Positions 16,837 to 30,400 of a stretch of 64,000 bases of DNA are shown here, one piece after another. Origin of the DNA: an uncultured Fidelibacterota bacterium. GTDB taxonomy: Bacteria; Fidelibacterota; Marinisomatia; Marinisomatales; Marinisomataceae. Under the pieces are notes generated by a model, which saw only the letters and a list, made by a program, of their open reading frames with translations, was not told the origin of the DNA and made no database searches. The position numbers and the translations under genes are program-made. Location of the stretch: positions 475,282 through 539,281 of the forward strand of contig CABZHT010000001.1 in assembly GCA_902525615.1 (NCBI GenBank). The letters are read 5' to 3'. Each line of letters begins with the position of its first letter. The stretch's first letter is position 1.

Positions 16837-18076
16837 GGCATTCCTGTGAAATAGGATTAGAAAAAATATGACTATTTAATATTAAATCTACGTCTTTTTT
16901 TGTTGAATGTGAATTAATTTTAACCTCCCAAACAACACCCCTTTTTATAGATTTTAAATCCGAGAAATCAAAGCGATCTCGCAGGGTTTGAGCAAGACTT
17001 TGACCAACAATATCGTCCTTGTTACGAACTAAAAACCAGTACACCCCCAATTCTTCTTTTGTTTTAGCTATATATTCTTTGCTGGGGTTAAACAAAACAT
17101 CAGTTGAGACAACTTTATCAATATCAAAACCCTCATTTGTATCAATTTCAAAATGAACATATTTTTTTACTTTAGCTTCTACGCCCAAGCTGTGAATACA
17201 TTTTTCGACCGATGCAGCTTCGTTGTCAGCGATAATTGTAGAAATAAGAAGTTCGCTGCCTTTTGATGGTTTTTTAAATTTCTGAATATTTATTTTTTTT
17301 GATTTAAAATTTAAAGCTTTATAGCTAAAGGGAGAATCAGACTCAACATAGTTTTTCATGCTTTCAAAAAAATCATCAGCCTCATTTTTTAGCGTTCGTT
17401 CAGGGTGGGGCATTATCGCCATCACATTCCCTGTTGGGTTGCTTAAGGCGGCGGCGCTATGAAGCGAGCCGTTAGGGTTGGTTGGAAAGTCGTCAGAAAG
17501 ATTTCCCTTTGAGTCACAATATTTATAGGTAATTAGATTGTTTTTTAATATTTTGGCCTCAAGTTCGTCGTTAAATAAAAAACGACCTTCGGCGTGTGCA
17601 ATAGGAACCCTCATTGGTTTTCCGTCCTTTTTTATAAAAGCCGATTTTGCGTTTTCGCAAGGCTTTATATAACACCACTTATTGAAATATCCTGTTCCAA
17701 TAATACGGCCACCTACCATTCTTTTGTTGTCAGTTAAAGAAACAAGAGTGTCAAACTCCTTGTTTCCCGGAACTAGGCCAGACTCTACTAAAATTTGAGC
17801 ACCATTACAAATTCCTAAAACAGGCTTACCAAGCAAAGCTTGTTTTTTTAGCTCATTAACAACCGGCTCAAGGGATGCAATAATTCCCGATCTAGACCTG
17901 TCTTCAAAAGAAAATCCGCCCAAAATTATAAAACCATCAAAATCATTTAACAGCTCAGAAGTGTCATTCCAAAAGTGTCCAAATGGCAACATACCGTGTT
18001 TTTGTAAAATGTTTTTTGTTTCGTTTTCTGTGTTGGAACCAGGAAACTGAATATAGGCTATTTTCTTTTTAGACAT
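16826..18076 (-). CDS. purQ: FGAM synthase glutaminase subunit PurQ fused to two PurS-like repeats
   Basis: Supplies ammonia to PurL for the fourth purine step. Residues 1-265 are a class I glutamine amidotransferase of PurQ type, with Cys90 (GICNGAQ) and His224/Glu226 (MPHPER). Residues of about 276-338 and 345-416 look like two PurS domains: each has a strand and helix, a short conserved core (LGVEAKVKKYVHFEI and FSDLKSIKRGVVWEVKI), and an end with FNPSKEY or FSNPISQECHEY. PurS is normally a separate protein of about 80 residues that bridges PurQ and PurL. The start at 18076 is chosen because GAGGTG lies seven bases upstream and the next residues are the PurQ N-terminus. A longer frame to 18124 has no such support. 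Confidence 0.88.
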   Translation of the reverse strand: MSKKKIAYIQFPGSNTENETKNILQKHGMLPFGHFWNDTSELLNDFDGFIILGGFSFEDRSRSGIIASLEPVVNELKKQALLGKPVLGICNGAQILVESGLVPGNKEFDTLVSLTDNKRMVGGRIIGTGYFNKWCYIKPCENAKSAFIKKDGKPMRVPIAHAEGRFLFNDELEAKILKNNLITYKYCDSKGNLSDDFPTNPNGSLHSAAALSNPTGNVMAIMPHPERTLKNEADDFFESMKNYVESDSPFSYKALNFKSKKINIQKFKKPSKGSELLISTIIADNEAASVEKCIHSLGVEAKVKKYVHFEIDTNEGFDIDKVVSTDVLFNPSKEYIAKTKEELGVYWFLVRNKDDIVGQSLAQTLRDRFDFSDLKSIKRGVVWEVKINSHSTKKDVDLILNSHIFSNPISQECHEY

Positions 18077-19112
18077 AAAGATGCACCTCATTAACGTTGT
18101 CGCTAATAACAACACCAATTTCACTACAACTATCTTTACCTATTAATGAAATTAACCTGTTTTTTTCCGATTGTTCTACAATAAACACAAGGCCAATTCC
18201 CATGTTAAAAGTTTGATATAGGTCTTTTGTTTCAATATCTAGGTTGTTTTTTAAGAAATCAAATATTGGTATTTTTTTCCAAGAGTTAATATTTACCTCT
18301 AAAGAGACATCTCCAGGAATAACACGAGGAACATTATCAACCAAGCCACCGCCCGTAATATGAGAAATGCTTTTAATATTAATTCCCTTATTTAGAACTT
18401 TCCCGATTAAAGAGCTGTAGTTTGTGTGTGGTGCCAACAAGCAGCCTCCTACTGATACGTTGTACCCTGGCAGTGCGTCAGACGTTGAAAGTCCTAACGT
18501 ATCAAAAATAAGCTTTCTAGCCAAAGAGTACCCGTTGGTATGAAGCCCGTTTGAAAAAACTCCAATCGCCACATCTCCCGCCAGTACGCTTGACCCGTCA
18601 ATAATGTTGTTTTTTTCAATAATGCCAGTAGCTACCCCAACCAAGTCGTACTCATTTTTGTGATAAGTCCCAGGCATTTCAGCAGTTTCGCCACCAACCA
18701 AAGAAACACCATGTTCTTTGCACTCTTGTGCAACGCTTTTTATTATATCTGAAATAATATTTTTATTAAGATCGCTACCCGCTACATAGTCTAAAAAAGT
18801 CAAAGGAACAGCTCCGGTAGCCGCAACATCGTTACAACACGCATTTACCAGGTCATGGCCAATAAACTGAAAGTTGTTTGCAGCCATAGCAACAGACATT
18901 TTGGTTCCAACACCATCAATGCTTTGAACCAGAACTGGATCATCATAATTATTAAATATGTCTTTCAGCGAATACATGGAACCAAAGCCACCAATCGAAG
19001 ACAAAACATGTTTACTAAAAGTGTTGCTAATCTCCTTTTTTGACATTTCAATTGCCTCATCAGCTTTTTTTATATCGACACCGGCATCTTTATAGGTAAT
19101 TTTTTTATTCAT
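18069..19112 (-). CDS. purM: AIR synthetase (PurM)
   Basis: ATP-dependent ring closure of FGAM to AIR. The 347-residue protein has the family N-terminus YKDAGVDIKKADEAI, the SIDGVGTKMSVA nucleotide-site segment, GHDLVNACCNDVAATGA and SLVGGETAEMPGTY. The later ITGGGLVDNVPRV block completes the family pattern. The start ATG shares one base with the purL stop (TAATG). The 3' end overlaps the PurQ-PurS gene by eight bases. Confidence 0.96.
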   Translation of the reverse strand: MNKKITYKDAGVDIKKADEAIEMSKKEISNTFSKHVLSSIGGFGSMYSLKDIFNNYDDPVLVQSIDGVGTKMSVAMAANNFQFIGHDLVNACCNDVAATGAVPLTFLDYVAGSDLNKNIISDIIKSVAQECKEHGVSLVGGETAEMPGTYHKNEYDLVGVATGIIEKNNIIDGSSVLAGDVAIGVFSNGLHTNGYSLARKLIFDTLGLSTSDALPGYNVSVGGCLLAPHTNYSSLIGKVLNKGINIKSISHITGGGLVDNVPRVIPGDVSLEVNINSWKKIPIFDFLKNNLDIETKDLYQTFNMGIGLVFIVEQSEKNRLISLIGKDSCSEIGVVISDNVNEVHLYV

Positions 19113-21441
19113 TATTGAAGTTTTTCTCTAAGAGCATTTCCCCACGTTTTTTTTGTTTGAGTCACATCCAAGTCTATGAAGTTTTTTACAACAATCTTAT
19201 TGGATTTATTAGTTTTACCAATTTGTTTATAGGCACACCTGCTTTTATTTAATATGTCTTCAAAGGCAGAAGAGTTTTCTTCCGAAACCTCAACAATAAA
19301 TGCAAAGTTCTCGCTAAATAATAAGTTTTTGTCTATATATTTTTCAATAGAACAACCCACATTATTTACAAAGCTCATTTTAAAAAGGGATGTTGCAAGA
19401 CCGCCAAGGCCAACATAACTACCAGAGCTTACAAGACCTTCTGAATTAGCTTTTAAAACACAGTTTAACATGTTGCTATATTTTTGTACGTCAATTTTTT
19501 TAACCTTTGTGTTCTTTATATTTAAAACATCTACAACGATGCTTCCACCAATAAAGGCAGGAGCTTCGCCCACCAAATATATATTTGCATCGCTAGACTT
19601 AAACCCATTCATTAAAACCTGTTCTTTGGAAACCTTCCCAAAACAACCTATCATTGGGCTTGCTGGAATAGATTGATCCCCACTCTGGTTATAAAAGCTT
19701 ACGTTACCTGCCACTATTGGCAGATTGTCTGTTCCGTTAAAGTGTAAAAGGCTACAAGTCTCCATAATGGCAGCACAGCTTTGCGAAAATTGCCACATTT
19801 GTTCAGGTTTTTCAGGATTTCCAAAACACAAACAGTCAGTAAGTGCAAGCGGGGAAGCGCCCACAGAAACAGTTTTTGCACAAGCCTCTATAACAGCGTA
19901 CTGTGCAACAAGATAGGGATCAATTTTACCAATTGAAGGGTTGTGAGCCAGGGCAGCAGAAAAACAATCATCTTTAATTTCTTTTGGAAATTTTTTTGAG
20001 TCAAAAGGAGCAACCACACCAGCGTTTGTTCCCCCCCTCTCATTGACAACTCTTCCTTGAACATTTTTATCATAAGACTCATAAACAGGCGCGCGCGAAG
20101 CCACATTTTCGTGAGATAAAATTTTTAACATTAAATTGTTATAGTTAATTTTTTCTGGCAGAGGATCGTTTTCTAGTTGGGTTTTCTTTTCAGACATTGG
20201 GCGATTATAAACAAAACCCTCATTTATTTTTTCTATTGGCCCATCGACAAGTTTTTTATCTTTATAAAAAACAGTATAATGCTTTTCATTTATAATTTTT
20301 CCTACAACGCTTGCCATTGCACCAACTGAAACGTTTGGAAAATCAAACACCTTGTTGTAATGGTCTAAAATAGTTTGTGTCAAATCTTTTGGACAGGCCC
20401 ACATAAAACGTTCCTGTGTTTCTGAACAAAGGATAACATGACCATCAAGTTCCGGCATACTGGTATGAATTTTATCCACCCAAACTTCAGCGCCCAGCCC
20501 AGCAGCGTCCGCCAGCTCAATACTTGCACAAGCAACACCACCAGCGCCCAAATCCTTAAAACCAACCCTATTTATTAAATTGTTTTCTTCTAAAAAGTCA
20601 AAAAGGGCATAAGTAGATTTTAGAATATGCCTTTCAAGAAATGCGTTTGGTTCCTGGACAGCCCCCTTGTTTTGCTGTTCTTTTTCTTCTTCAAGCTCTA
20701 GCGATGCAAAACTAGCTCCGCCAAACCCACTATTATCTGTTGGTTTTCCAACCAATATTAGATCATAGTCAACAGAATTTTTAGGTGCCTTTGACCTGAT
20801 TACATTTTTTTCTTTAACTACGCCGGCTGTTAATACAGTAACCAAACAATTTTCATTGTATTCTTTATCAAAATACAAGTCACCACAAATATTTGGTATA
20901 CCAAGCGGGTTTCCATAACCCGCGATACCAGACACAACACCGTCGCTTATCCATTTTGTTTTATTTCTATCAATATCTCCGAACCTTAAACTATCACCCA
21001 AAGACATTACTTCTGCTCCCATACAGCAAACATCTCTTACATTTCCTCCGACTCCAGTAGCAGCACCTTCATAAGGTACAATTTGGCTGGGGTGATTGTG
21101 CGATTCGTGGCTTACAACAAGACCGTACCTACTTCCTTTGTCATCTACAGACAACGAAACGACACCCGCATCATCTTGAGCGCCCAAGATTACGTGCTCC
21201 CCATCTGTTAAAAAGTGTTTTATATGATTTTTGCTGCTTTTATATGAACTGTGCTCTGATCCTTGTATAGAAAATAGAATAAGTTCTGTTAAGGTAGCCG
21301 GCCTATCAAGAAACGAAAATTGAATTTTTTTTACTTCGTCAACGCTTAGCGGAATATTTAACCCTTTGAGCATTTTTATGATTTCTGCATCCGAGCTAGA
21401 AGAAAAATCGATTGTGTCCCAACTAGCAAGTTTATCTAGCA

Positions 21442-21442
<1 letters not shown>
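19112..21442 (-). CDS. purL: FGAM synthase subunit PurL (small type)
   Basis: Catalytic subunit converting FGAR to FGAM. At 776 residues it is the small PurL that needs separate PurQ and PurS, here supplied by the fused gene downstream. Motifs include SHESHNHPSQIVPYEGAATG (about 110-130), the FKDLGAGGVACASIELADAAG block, and the second-half MIGCFGKV region. The ATG shares one base with the purA stop (TAATG). Confidence 0.96.
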
Positions 21443-24009
<2,567 letters not shown>

Positions 24010-24128
24010 ATTTAATTTTTAAAAAAGCCAACACGTACATACATATATATGTAAAGCAAAAATTTAAATTGGCCTAAAAAGCAGATTCATTAAACAATTT
24101 TTACTAAAAATAAAAATTGAAAAAAAGA

Positions 24129-24160
24129 TTGACATACTTGTAATAAATATCCAACTTTAT
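24129..24160 (+). promoter_or_regulatory. Possible promoter of the TonB receptor operon
   Basis: TTGACA at 24129 matches the -35 consensus exactly and lies in the only long gap upstream of the operon. The sequence 17-20 bases downstream (CAACTTTAT) is a poor -10 for sigma-70. The organism's own consensus may differ, so the exact promoter is uncertain. Confidence 0.3.
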
Positions 24161-24171
24161 GAAAATTGCGT

Positions 24172-24190
24172 TTTTAGCATACTGCTAAAA
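24172..24190. repeat. Inverted repeat, possible operator
   Basis: TTTTAGCA, a three-base spacer and TGCTAAAA form perfect eight-base arms about 105 bases upstream of the TonB receptor start and about 40 bases downstream of the TTGACA hexamer. The size and spacing would suit a dimeric regulator, but no such regulator is encoded nearby. Confidence 0.4.
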
Positions 24191-24296
24191 GTGTATTAAA
24201 AAGGGTTTAAGAGTAAAAAAAATAACATTTACTGATAGTGGCGTAGCTGCTACAAAAATTATAAACTATATATTAGGATTAAATAAGGAGTTGTAA

Positions 24297-27200
24297 ATGA
24301 TTAAATACATGAAATCACTATTAACAATTGTTGTGCTTTTTTCAACAATGGTTGCGCAAACAGCCAACGCTAAAATTGCGGGTGTTGTTACGGGCGATGA
24401 CGGCACACCACTGGTTGGTGCAAACGTTTTCGTTGAGGGCTCTGATCTCGGAGCTGCAACAGATGAGCTTGGTAGATTCTTCATTTTAAACGTGCCGGTT
24501 GGAAACTACTCTGTTAAGGCGGAGTACATCGGGTATAAATCTTATGTAGAATCTAACGTTAAAACATCTGTTGGTTTTACAACGACAGTTGACTTTGTTA
24601 TGTCGGTTGCATCGGTAGCTGGTGAAGAAGTTAATGTTGTACGTGAGAGAAAACTTGTTAATACAAATGCTACAAATACTACAAGGGTTGTCGATAAAGA
24701 GTTAATTGATAATTTTGCAGTTAGAGGTGTTGGTAATATCGTTAATTTACAAGCAGGTGTTGTAAATGGATATTTCCGCGGAAGTAGAAGTGGCGATAAT
24801 AAATATTTAATTGACGGCGTGCCTGTAAAAGATTTATTTGGCGGCGGCAATTTCATTGGACAGGTTTCACAGGAAGCACTTCAAGAAGTAAGTGTTCAAG
24901 CAGGTGGAGCATCTTCTGAATATGGCGGTGCCAACGGTGGAGTAATTAATCTTACAACAAAGTCAGGTGGAAACGCATGGAATTTTGGGGTTAATGCACT
25001 AACAGCGCTTGGAGAAGAAACACCGTCTACAGAAAAAGATAAACTTTATTCTGATGGTTATCAATCAATTACATTTGATGCAGGTGGACCGATTGCGGAA
25101 AACTTAAGAATGTATGCATCTTACACAAATGTACAGTTTTTAGGTTCTTTATCTTCAGGTCACAGAGTAAGAGGAACTGTTACACCATGTGTCACAATGG
25201 AAGCATGTGAAGCTATTGATAATCTAATGGCTATACAAACTATTACAAGAAATAATAATGATGGTAATGTGCAAGCCTCAGCTTTAACACCTGAAAATAA
25301 TACAACAACTTATTTAGGTTACTCAGATTATAGCAGAGTATGGGGGCCTAAAACACACGATGATTCAGAAACAAACAGATTCGTTGGTAATCTTGTTTAT
25401 TCAACAGGTCCATTAAAACTAAAACTTGGTGTTCAATCATCTGATGGTGTAAACAGAGGTTCTTCCAATTCTACACAGATATATAATACAGGAAGAACTG
25501 GATCGGGTTCTTATAATGAAAATTCGTTTAATTTAGCATACATAAATCTTAATTATGCTATTAGCCCTCTTTCATATGTTAAGCTTACTTTATCTAATCA
25601 GGCATATGAAACGGAAACTACGAATGAAAGACATGGTACTGATTTAGCTTCTTATGGTGTAAGAAGCACTGGTTTTCCAGACTACAATTCAGTTGTAAAT
25701 GGCAATTTGAATATGTCAAATATTGATCCTTACTATTTTTGGAGAAGAAATGGTCTAGGAAACTCCTCAGCACAACTAGTTGGTTTGCTTGGCCAGTCAT
25801 CATTTGGGTATCAGTATAGCTCTTATTACAAAAGAAACACAGATACCAACACAATGAGTGTTGACTATACTAATCAAATTGGATATAACGAATTTAAAAT
25901 GGGTGCTTCAATAGAAAATCATGAAATTTCATATTACAGCAACCCTTACCCAGAAAGAATAACATATAATTTTGGACTTCTTGATACTGATGGAAGTGGT
26001 ACCATTGATGCAGACGAATATACTGCTGCAAATGTATCTCCAGCAGATTGGGAATTCTCAACATTAAAAGATAGTTATGTAACAAATCTTGGGTATGATA
26101 TTTATGGAAATAAATGGAACGGCTCATATAACGAGGCAACACACATGTTGGCTCCAGGAGAACCAGAACAAACCAGAGCATATGTTCAAAACAAGTTCGA
26201 GCTCAGAGATGTTGTTGTACAGCTTGGTCTTGCATATGAAACGTTTGACAGTGGAGCGTTAGCGCCTGATTCAGACGGAGATGGTAAGGGTGATTCCGAT
26301 GGTTATGATCAACTTTATTTTTCTGACTTGCGTTTAAATAGAGACGGTGATGAAAATGGAGATTACGCTTGGAGGGCGGTGCCAAAAGAAACAGACCTTC
26401 AACCTAGAATAGGTATTGCATTTCCAATTTCAGATCGAGCTGTATTTAGAGCTAATTACGGTAGATATTGGCAGCCAGTAGAATTAAGTAATTTATATGT
26501 TTCAGACACTGAAATATCATCCAACTTCCTGTTGGGTAATTTTACTACAACTGGTAATGCTGCTTTAAAACCAGAAAGATCAACACAATATGAAATAGGT
26601 GTTGAACAGATGGTTGGTATGAACGCAGCTATTAAATTGGAAGGTTTTTATAAAGAAAGTAAAGACTACCTCTTTTTAGAAAACAGAAATAATGCCCAAA
26701 TTTCAACACTTGGTTCTGAGTCTTTATCTCAATTCCAGTGGGCACAATATAAAAACGGTGATTTCCTTGTTTCTCAAGGTGTAACCGCAAGTTTTGAAAT
26801 GAGAAGAGTTAACGGATTGTTGGCACAAATCAATTATACACTTTCTGAATCACGCGGAACAGGATCAACTGGTAGTTCAAACTACTATGTGTCATATCTT
26901 GAAGGCGAATATCCTAAAACACTATCTTTATTATCATATGATCAAACACATACAGCAAACGCAGTAATTGACTATAGATCCGAAGCGCTTTCTGGTATAG
27001 CGAAAGACAGTGGTTTCAATATGGTGATTAAATATGGTAGTGGTACAAGATATACGCCAATGCAAATGGGATCACAGGTGTTTGGTAATACAAGACCTGC
27101 AACCCCAGATGGACCATTGAATTCTTCAATAGGACCATCATATTTTAATGTTGACCTAAGGGTTGATAAAAAAGTTAATATAGGTAACAGCATGGTAAAT

Positions 27201-27440
27201 GTTTATCTATCAATTGCTAACCTATTAAATACTGATCACGAACTTGGTCATTGGAGTACATCAGGAATGGTGGATGATGATGGTTGGATTGGATCAGAGT
27301 CTGGACAAGCATGGGTATCAAACTGGCTAGGAAGTTACCCAGATGTTCCAGCAGAAAATCTTTACAATGACTTAATTGGAGGTTCCGGAAGATACGGCGC
27401 TCCAAGAACAGTAAGATTAGGATTAAATTATAACTTTTAA
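24297..27440 (+). CDS. TonB-dependent outer-membrane receptor with carboxypeptidase-regulatory-like domain
   Basis: Probable outer-membrane importer driven by TonB; ligand unknown. The 1047 residues comprise a signal peptide (about 1-25, ending TANA), a carboxypeptidase-regulatory-like domain (about 27-105), a plug (about 115-240, with YLIDGVPVKD and SSEYGGANGGVINLTTKSGG) and a beta-barrel ending in PRTVRLGLNYNF with terminal Phe. Two calcium-type segments sit in the barrel region: a canonical EF-hand loop at 563-574 (DTDGSGTIDADE) and an aspartate-rich SDGDGKGDSDG stretch near 660. AAGGAG precedes the ATG. It heads an operon with the next two genes. Confidence 0.9.
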   Translation: MIKYMKSLLTIVVLFSTMVAQTANAKIAGVVTGDDGTPLVGANVFVEGSDLGAATDELGRFFILNVPVGNYSVKAEYIGYKSYVESNVKTSVGFTTTVDFVMSVASVAGEEVNVVRERKLVNTNATNTTRVVDKELIDNFAVRGVGNIVNLQAGVVNGYFRGSRSGDNKYLIDGVPVKDLFGGGNFIGQVSQEALQEVSVQAGGASSEYGGANGGVINLTTKSGGNAWNFGVNALTALGEETPSTEKDKLYSDGYQSITFDAGGPIAENLRMYASYTNVQFLGSLSSGHRVRGTVTPCVTMEACEAIDNLMAIQTITRNNNDGNVQASALTPENNTTTYLGYSDYSRVWGPKTHDDSETNRFVGNLVYSTGPLKLKLGVQSSDGVNRGSSNSTQIYNTGRTGSGSYNENSFNLAYINLNYAISPLSYVKLTLSNQAYETETTNERHGTDLASYGVRSTGFPDYNSVVNGNLNMSNIDPYYFWRRNGLGNSSAQLVGLLGQSSFGYQYSSYYKRNTDTNTMSVDYTNQIGYNEFKMGASIENHEISYYSNPYPERITYNFGLLDTDGSGTIDADEYTAANVSPADWEFSTLKDSYVTNLGYDIYGNKWNGSYNEATHMLAPGEPEQTRAYVQNKFELRDVVVQLGLAYETFDSGALAPDSDGDGKGDSDGYDQLYFSDLRLNRDGDENGDYAWRAVPKETDLQPRIGIAFPISDRAVFRANYGRYWQPVELSNLYVSDTEISSNFLLGNFTTTGNAALKPERSTQYEIGVEQMVGMNAAIKLEGFYKESKDYLFLENRNNAQISTLGSESLSQFQWAQYKNGDFLVSQGVTASFEMRRVNGLLAQINYTLSESRGTGSTGSSNYYVSYLEGEYPKTLSLLSYDQTHTANAVIDYRSEALSGIAKDSGFNMVIKYGSGTRYTPMQMGSQVFGNTRPATPDGPLNSSIGPSYFNVDLRVDKKVNIGNSMVNVYLSIANLLNTDHELGHWSTSGMVDDDGWIGSESGQAWVSNWLGSYPDVPAENLYNDLIGGSGRYGAPRTVRLGLNYNF

Positions 27441-27458
27441 TGTAACGGAGAATAACTA

Positions 27459-30400
27459 ATGAATTATTTAAATAATATATTAAAGTTCACATTAGCCATT
27501 GCGTTACTGGTGCCTACATTTGTTATCGGTAGAGATAAAAAAGATGGTACAAGTAGATATGTAGGTTTTTCATCTATGCCTGTTGACTACGAAGAGTTCA
27601 ATGTAAACAATTGGACAATTGACACGTCAAATGATGGAAGATTAATGGTTAATAATGTGAGAGGTATTGGTGGTGAATGGAAAAACTCTGGCGTCTTTCT
27701 TGTTTATGCTCAGGCATGGTGGTTTGCTGGATTAGATTCAGCTGGTCAGCTTAGAGTAGTAGGAAATGAGTTCTCATCCGATATGGAAGTAGGACCACTT
27801 GGCGGAGACCCAAATGCTGCTTCCAGTAGAACATACAATGTTAGTAAAGCTATGTTAGCTGATCCAATTTTGTATCCAGATTTCCAGGAATGGCCAGTTG
27901 CTCAAGGTGCACCATGGGTTGATGCCGATGGCGACGGGGTTTATTCTCCATTACCTAATGGGCCTGATCATCCTGAATTTGTGGGTGACCAGGTAATTTG
28001 GTCTATTCAGAATGATGCAGTGCCTACAGCCAAAGGTATAACTGGAGGTTTTCCAACCAATGTTGAAGTAAGAACAACAATGTTTGGATTTGACAGACCA
28101 GATGCTTTTGGAGACATTGTTTTTATGAAACATGCAATGACCAATACAACAGACGAAGATATTACTGATGCATATTTTGGTGTTTGGGTAGACCCAGATA
28201 ATGGTAAGTATGACGCTGACCTTATTGGTGTTGATCCGGAATTATCTTTGGGTTATTGTTATAATGATGGAGTTGACCCAGAATGGGCAGCTACAGAATA
28301 TGGCCCAGGTCCTGCAGTTGGATATGACTTCTTCCAAGGTCCTGCAGTACCATGTACCACCGAAGAAATTTCTGGCGGAACATGTCCTGGTGCTAAGCAG
28401 TTAGGTCAAGTCATTCCAGGAATGAAAAACTTAGGATTATCAGGATATAATCTATTTATTAATAGTGACGCCGTTTTTGGTGACCCTGAAGAACCAGATG
28501 AATTTTACTATGGTCTTCAAGGTTTGAAAACAGACGGAACACAACTAGAAGAACAAATTACTGGTGAAACATGTACACCTGAAGAAGTTGCAGCTGGAAC
28601 ATGTTCTAATCCTTATGTTAATTGTGAGGGTGTCGAATCTGGAGGAACTTGTTATTCTAACTTCTCTTTCTGGGGAGATCCTTCTGTAGATACAGACTTT
28701 GATGGAGACGGAACCGTTACTGCAGCTGAGCTTGCATTAAATCCAATTGATGGTTATGTAAGAGAGCCGGACGACAGAAGATTTTTACAATCTGTGGGAC
28801 CGTTTACTTTAGAAGCTGGAGCTACACAAGAAATTGTATATGGTGCTTTAGCAGCATATTCAACTGAGTCATCTATTGCTTCGATTGAAGTATTAAAACA
28901 AGTTGACCAGTTAGCTCAATTAGCATATGACATTGATTTTGCATTACCAGATTCTCCACCATCACCAATTGTTGATGTTTTGGTGAACAAAAACACTGTT
29001 AAGCTTTATTGGGATGCAGCTGCTGTAAGTTACGAGGCAGAAAGTTTAGTCGATTTAGACGCAAACGGTGATGCTACTATGTTCAAATTTGAAGGATACA
29101 AAGTATATCAATATTCCAATCCAACGGGTGCCAACGCTAAAGTTGTAGGAACCTTAGATAAGGTTAATGGTATTACAGAAATTGTTGACACCGTTTTTGA
29201 TCCAAATTATGGTTTTAATATTGATATTCCTGTAGCGCAAGGTGAAGACAGTGGTGTTTCAACTGAATTCACTGTAACACAAGACTATATTAATACCTCA
29301 AGCTTATTAGCAAATAGAGAATATTATTTTGGTGTTTCTGCATATGGATACAATGCTTTAGGTATTCCTAAAATGCTAGAAAGTTCACCAACGATGGTAT
29401 CATTTAGACCAGCTGACAACATGACGCTTGATATGTCTAATGGATTATCAACTCCTGTTGAGTACACAAAAGCAGGCTTAGGTGATGGATCAATTACAGT
29501 TCAAGTAGTTGACCCTTCTAAAATTACCGGTGATGATTATAAGGTTACATTTAACGATCAATTAGATGGTGTTGACCTTGTAAACTGGACTTTAACCAAT
29601 GTCACTACAGGTGAAGTATTAATTGAAAACAATACAATACAAGATGGTATTGATCTTAAGGATATGTCTAACGTTGGTCTTGAGTCTGGTGGTGTAAAAG
29701 AAGGCTTCAGACTTGTTGTTAGTGGTCCTGCACCTGGGCATAATAATTTTAGAGAAATCTCCTCAAGCGACGTAGACAATTATATGACAGCTGCGATGAG
29801 AGATCCAAATATTTCTTATGGAGTTCTTGGAAACACCTATACATTAGGTGGTTCTTTATCAGCTACTAAAGGTATTTTAGAAAATAGAGTCGGTTATCCA
29901 GATGGTGGTATTAATCAACCATCTGCATCAGGTGGATATTTCTCAAATCATATTTGGGATTATGATGTATTTGATTATCAAGGTACTGATGATGTTGTAT
30001 TTGACTTTTCAACACCATCTGTAGCACACGAATGGCCATATTGGGGTACAGGAAGAAGGACAGTTACAACTGTACCTTTCAGTGTTTACAGATTTACTGT
30101 TGATGGCAGAAAAGAACAATTATGGGTAACATTTGAAGACCTTGATAGGGATGATGAATGGTCACATGTTGACTATGAACATGTAAATAAATCTTATTCT
30201 TTATATCCAGGTTTTAGGGAAGGCATGTCTAGAGAAGAAAGACAAGCAATTGAAGACTCTTTTGCAAACAGTGGTTCAGACGATGGAAATTGGTATGCAA
30301 CTGGTGAAGCGCGTGGACAAAATGGTCCATCATATGGACACTTTGGTTATGAACCTATTTATATTATGGGTCACCAAGGAACACCATATGATCCTTCTTT

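Larger units (their letters stand above)
24010..24296. other. AT-rich regulatory region before the TonB receptor operon
   Basis: This 287-base gap holds several inverted repeats. They are a 14-base perfect palindrome at 24040-24053; nine-base arms CAATTTTTA/TAAAAATTG at 24095-24119; TTTTAGCA-tac-TGCTAAAA at 24172-24190; and GTAGC-t-GCTAC at 24243-24253. A consensus -35 hexamer TTGACA is at 24129-24134 without a good -10 behind it. AAGGAG seven bases before 24297 is the ribosome-binding site of the receptor gene. No gene was identified here. Confidence 0.5.

Noticed and set aside
18077-18124. A 16-residue N-terminal extension of PurQ
   Set aside because: It would overlap purM by 56 bases and is followed by a normal PurQ start with a good ribosome-binding site; the extra residues match nothing in the family.
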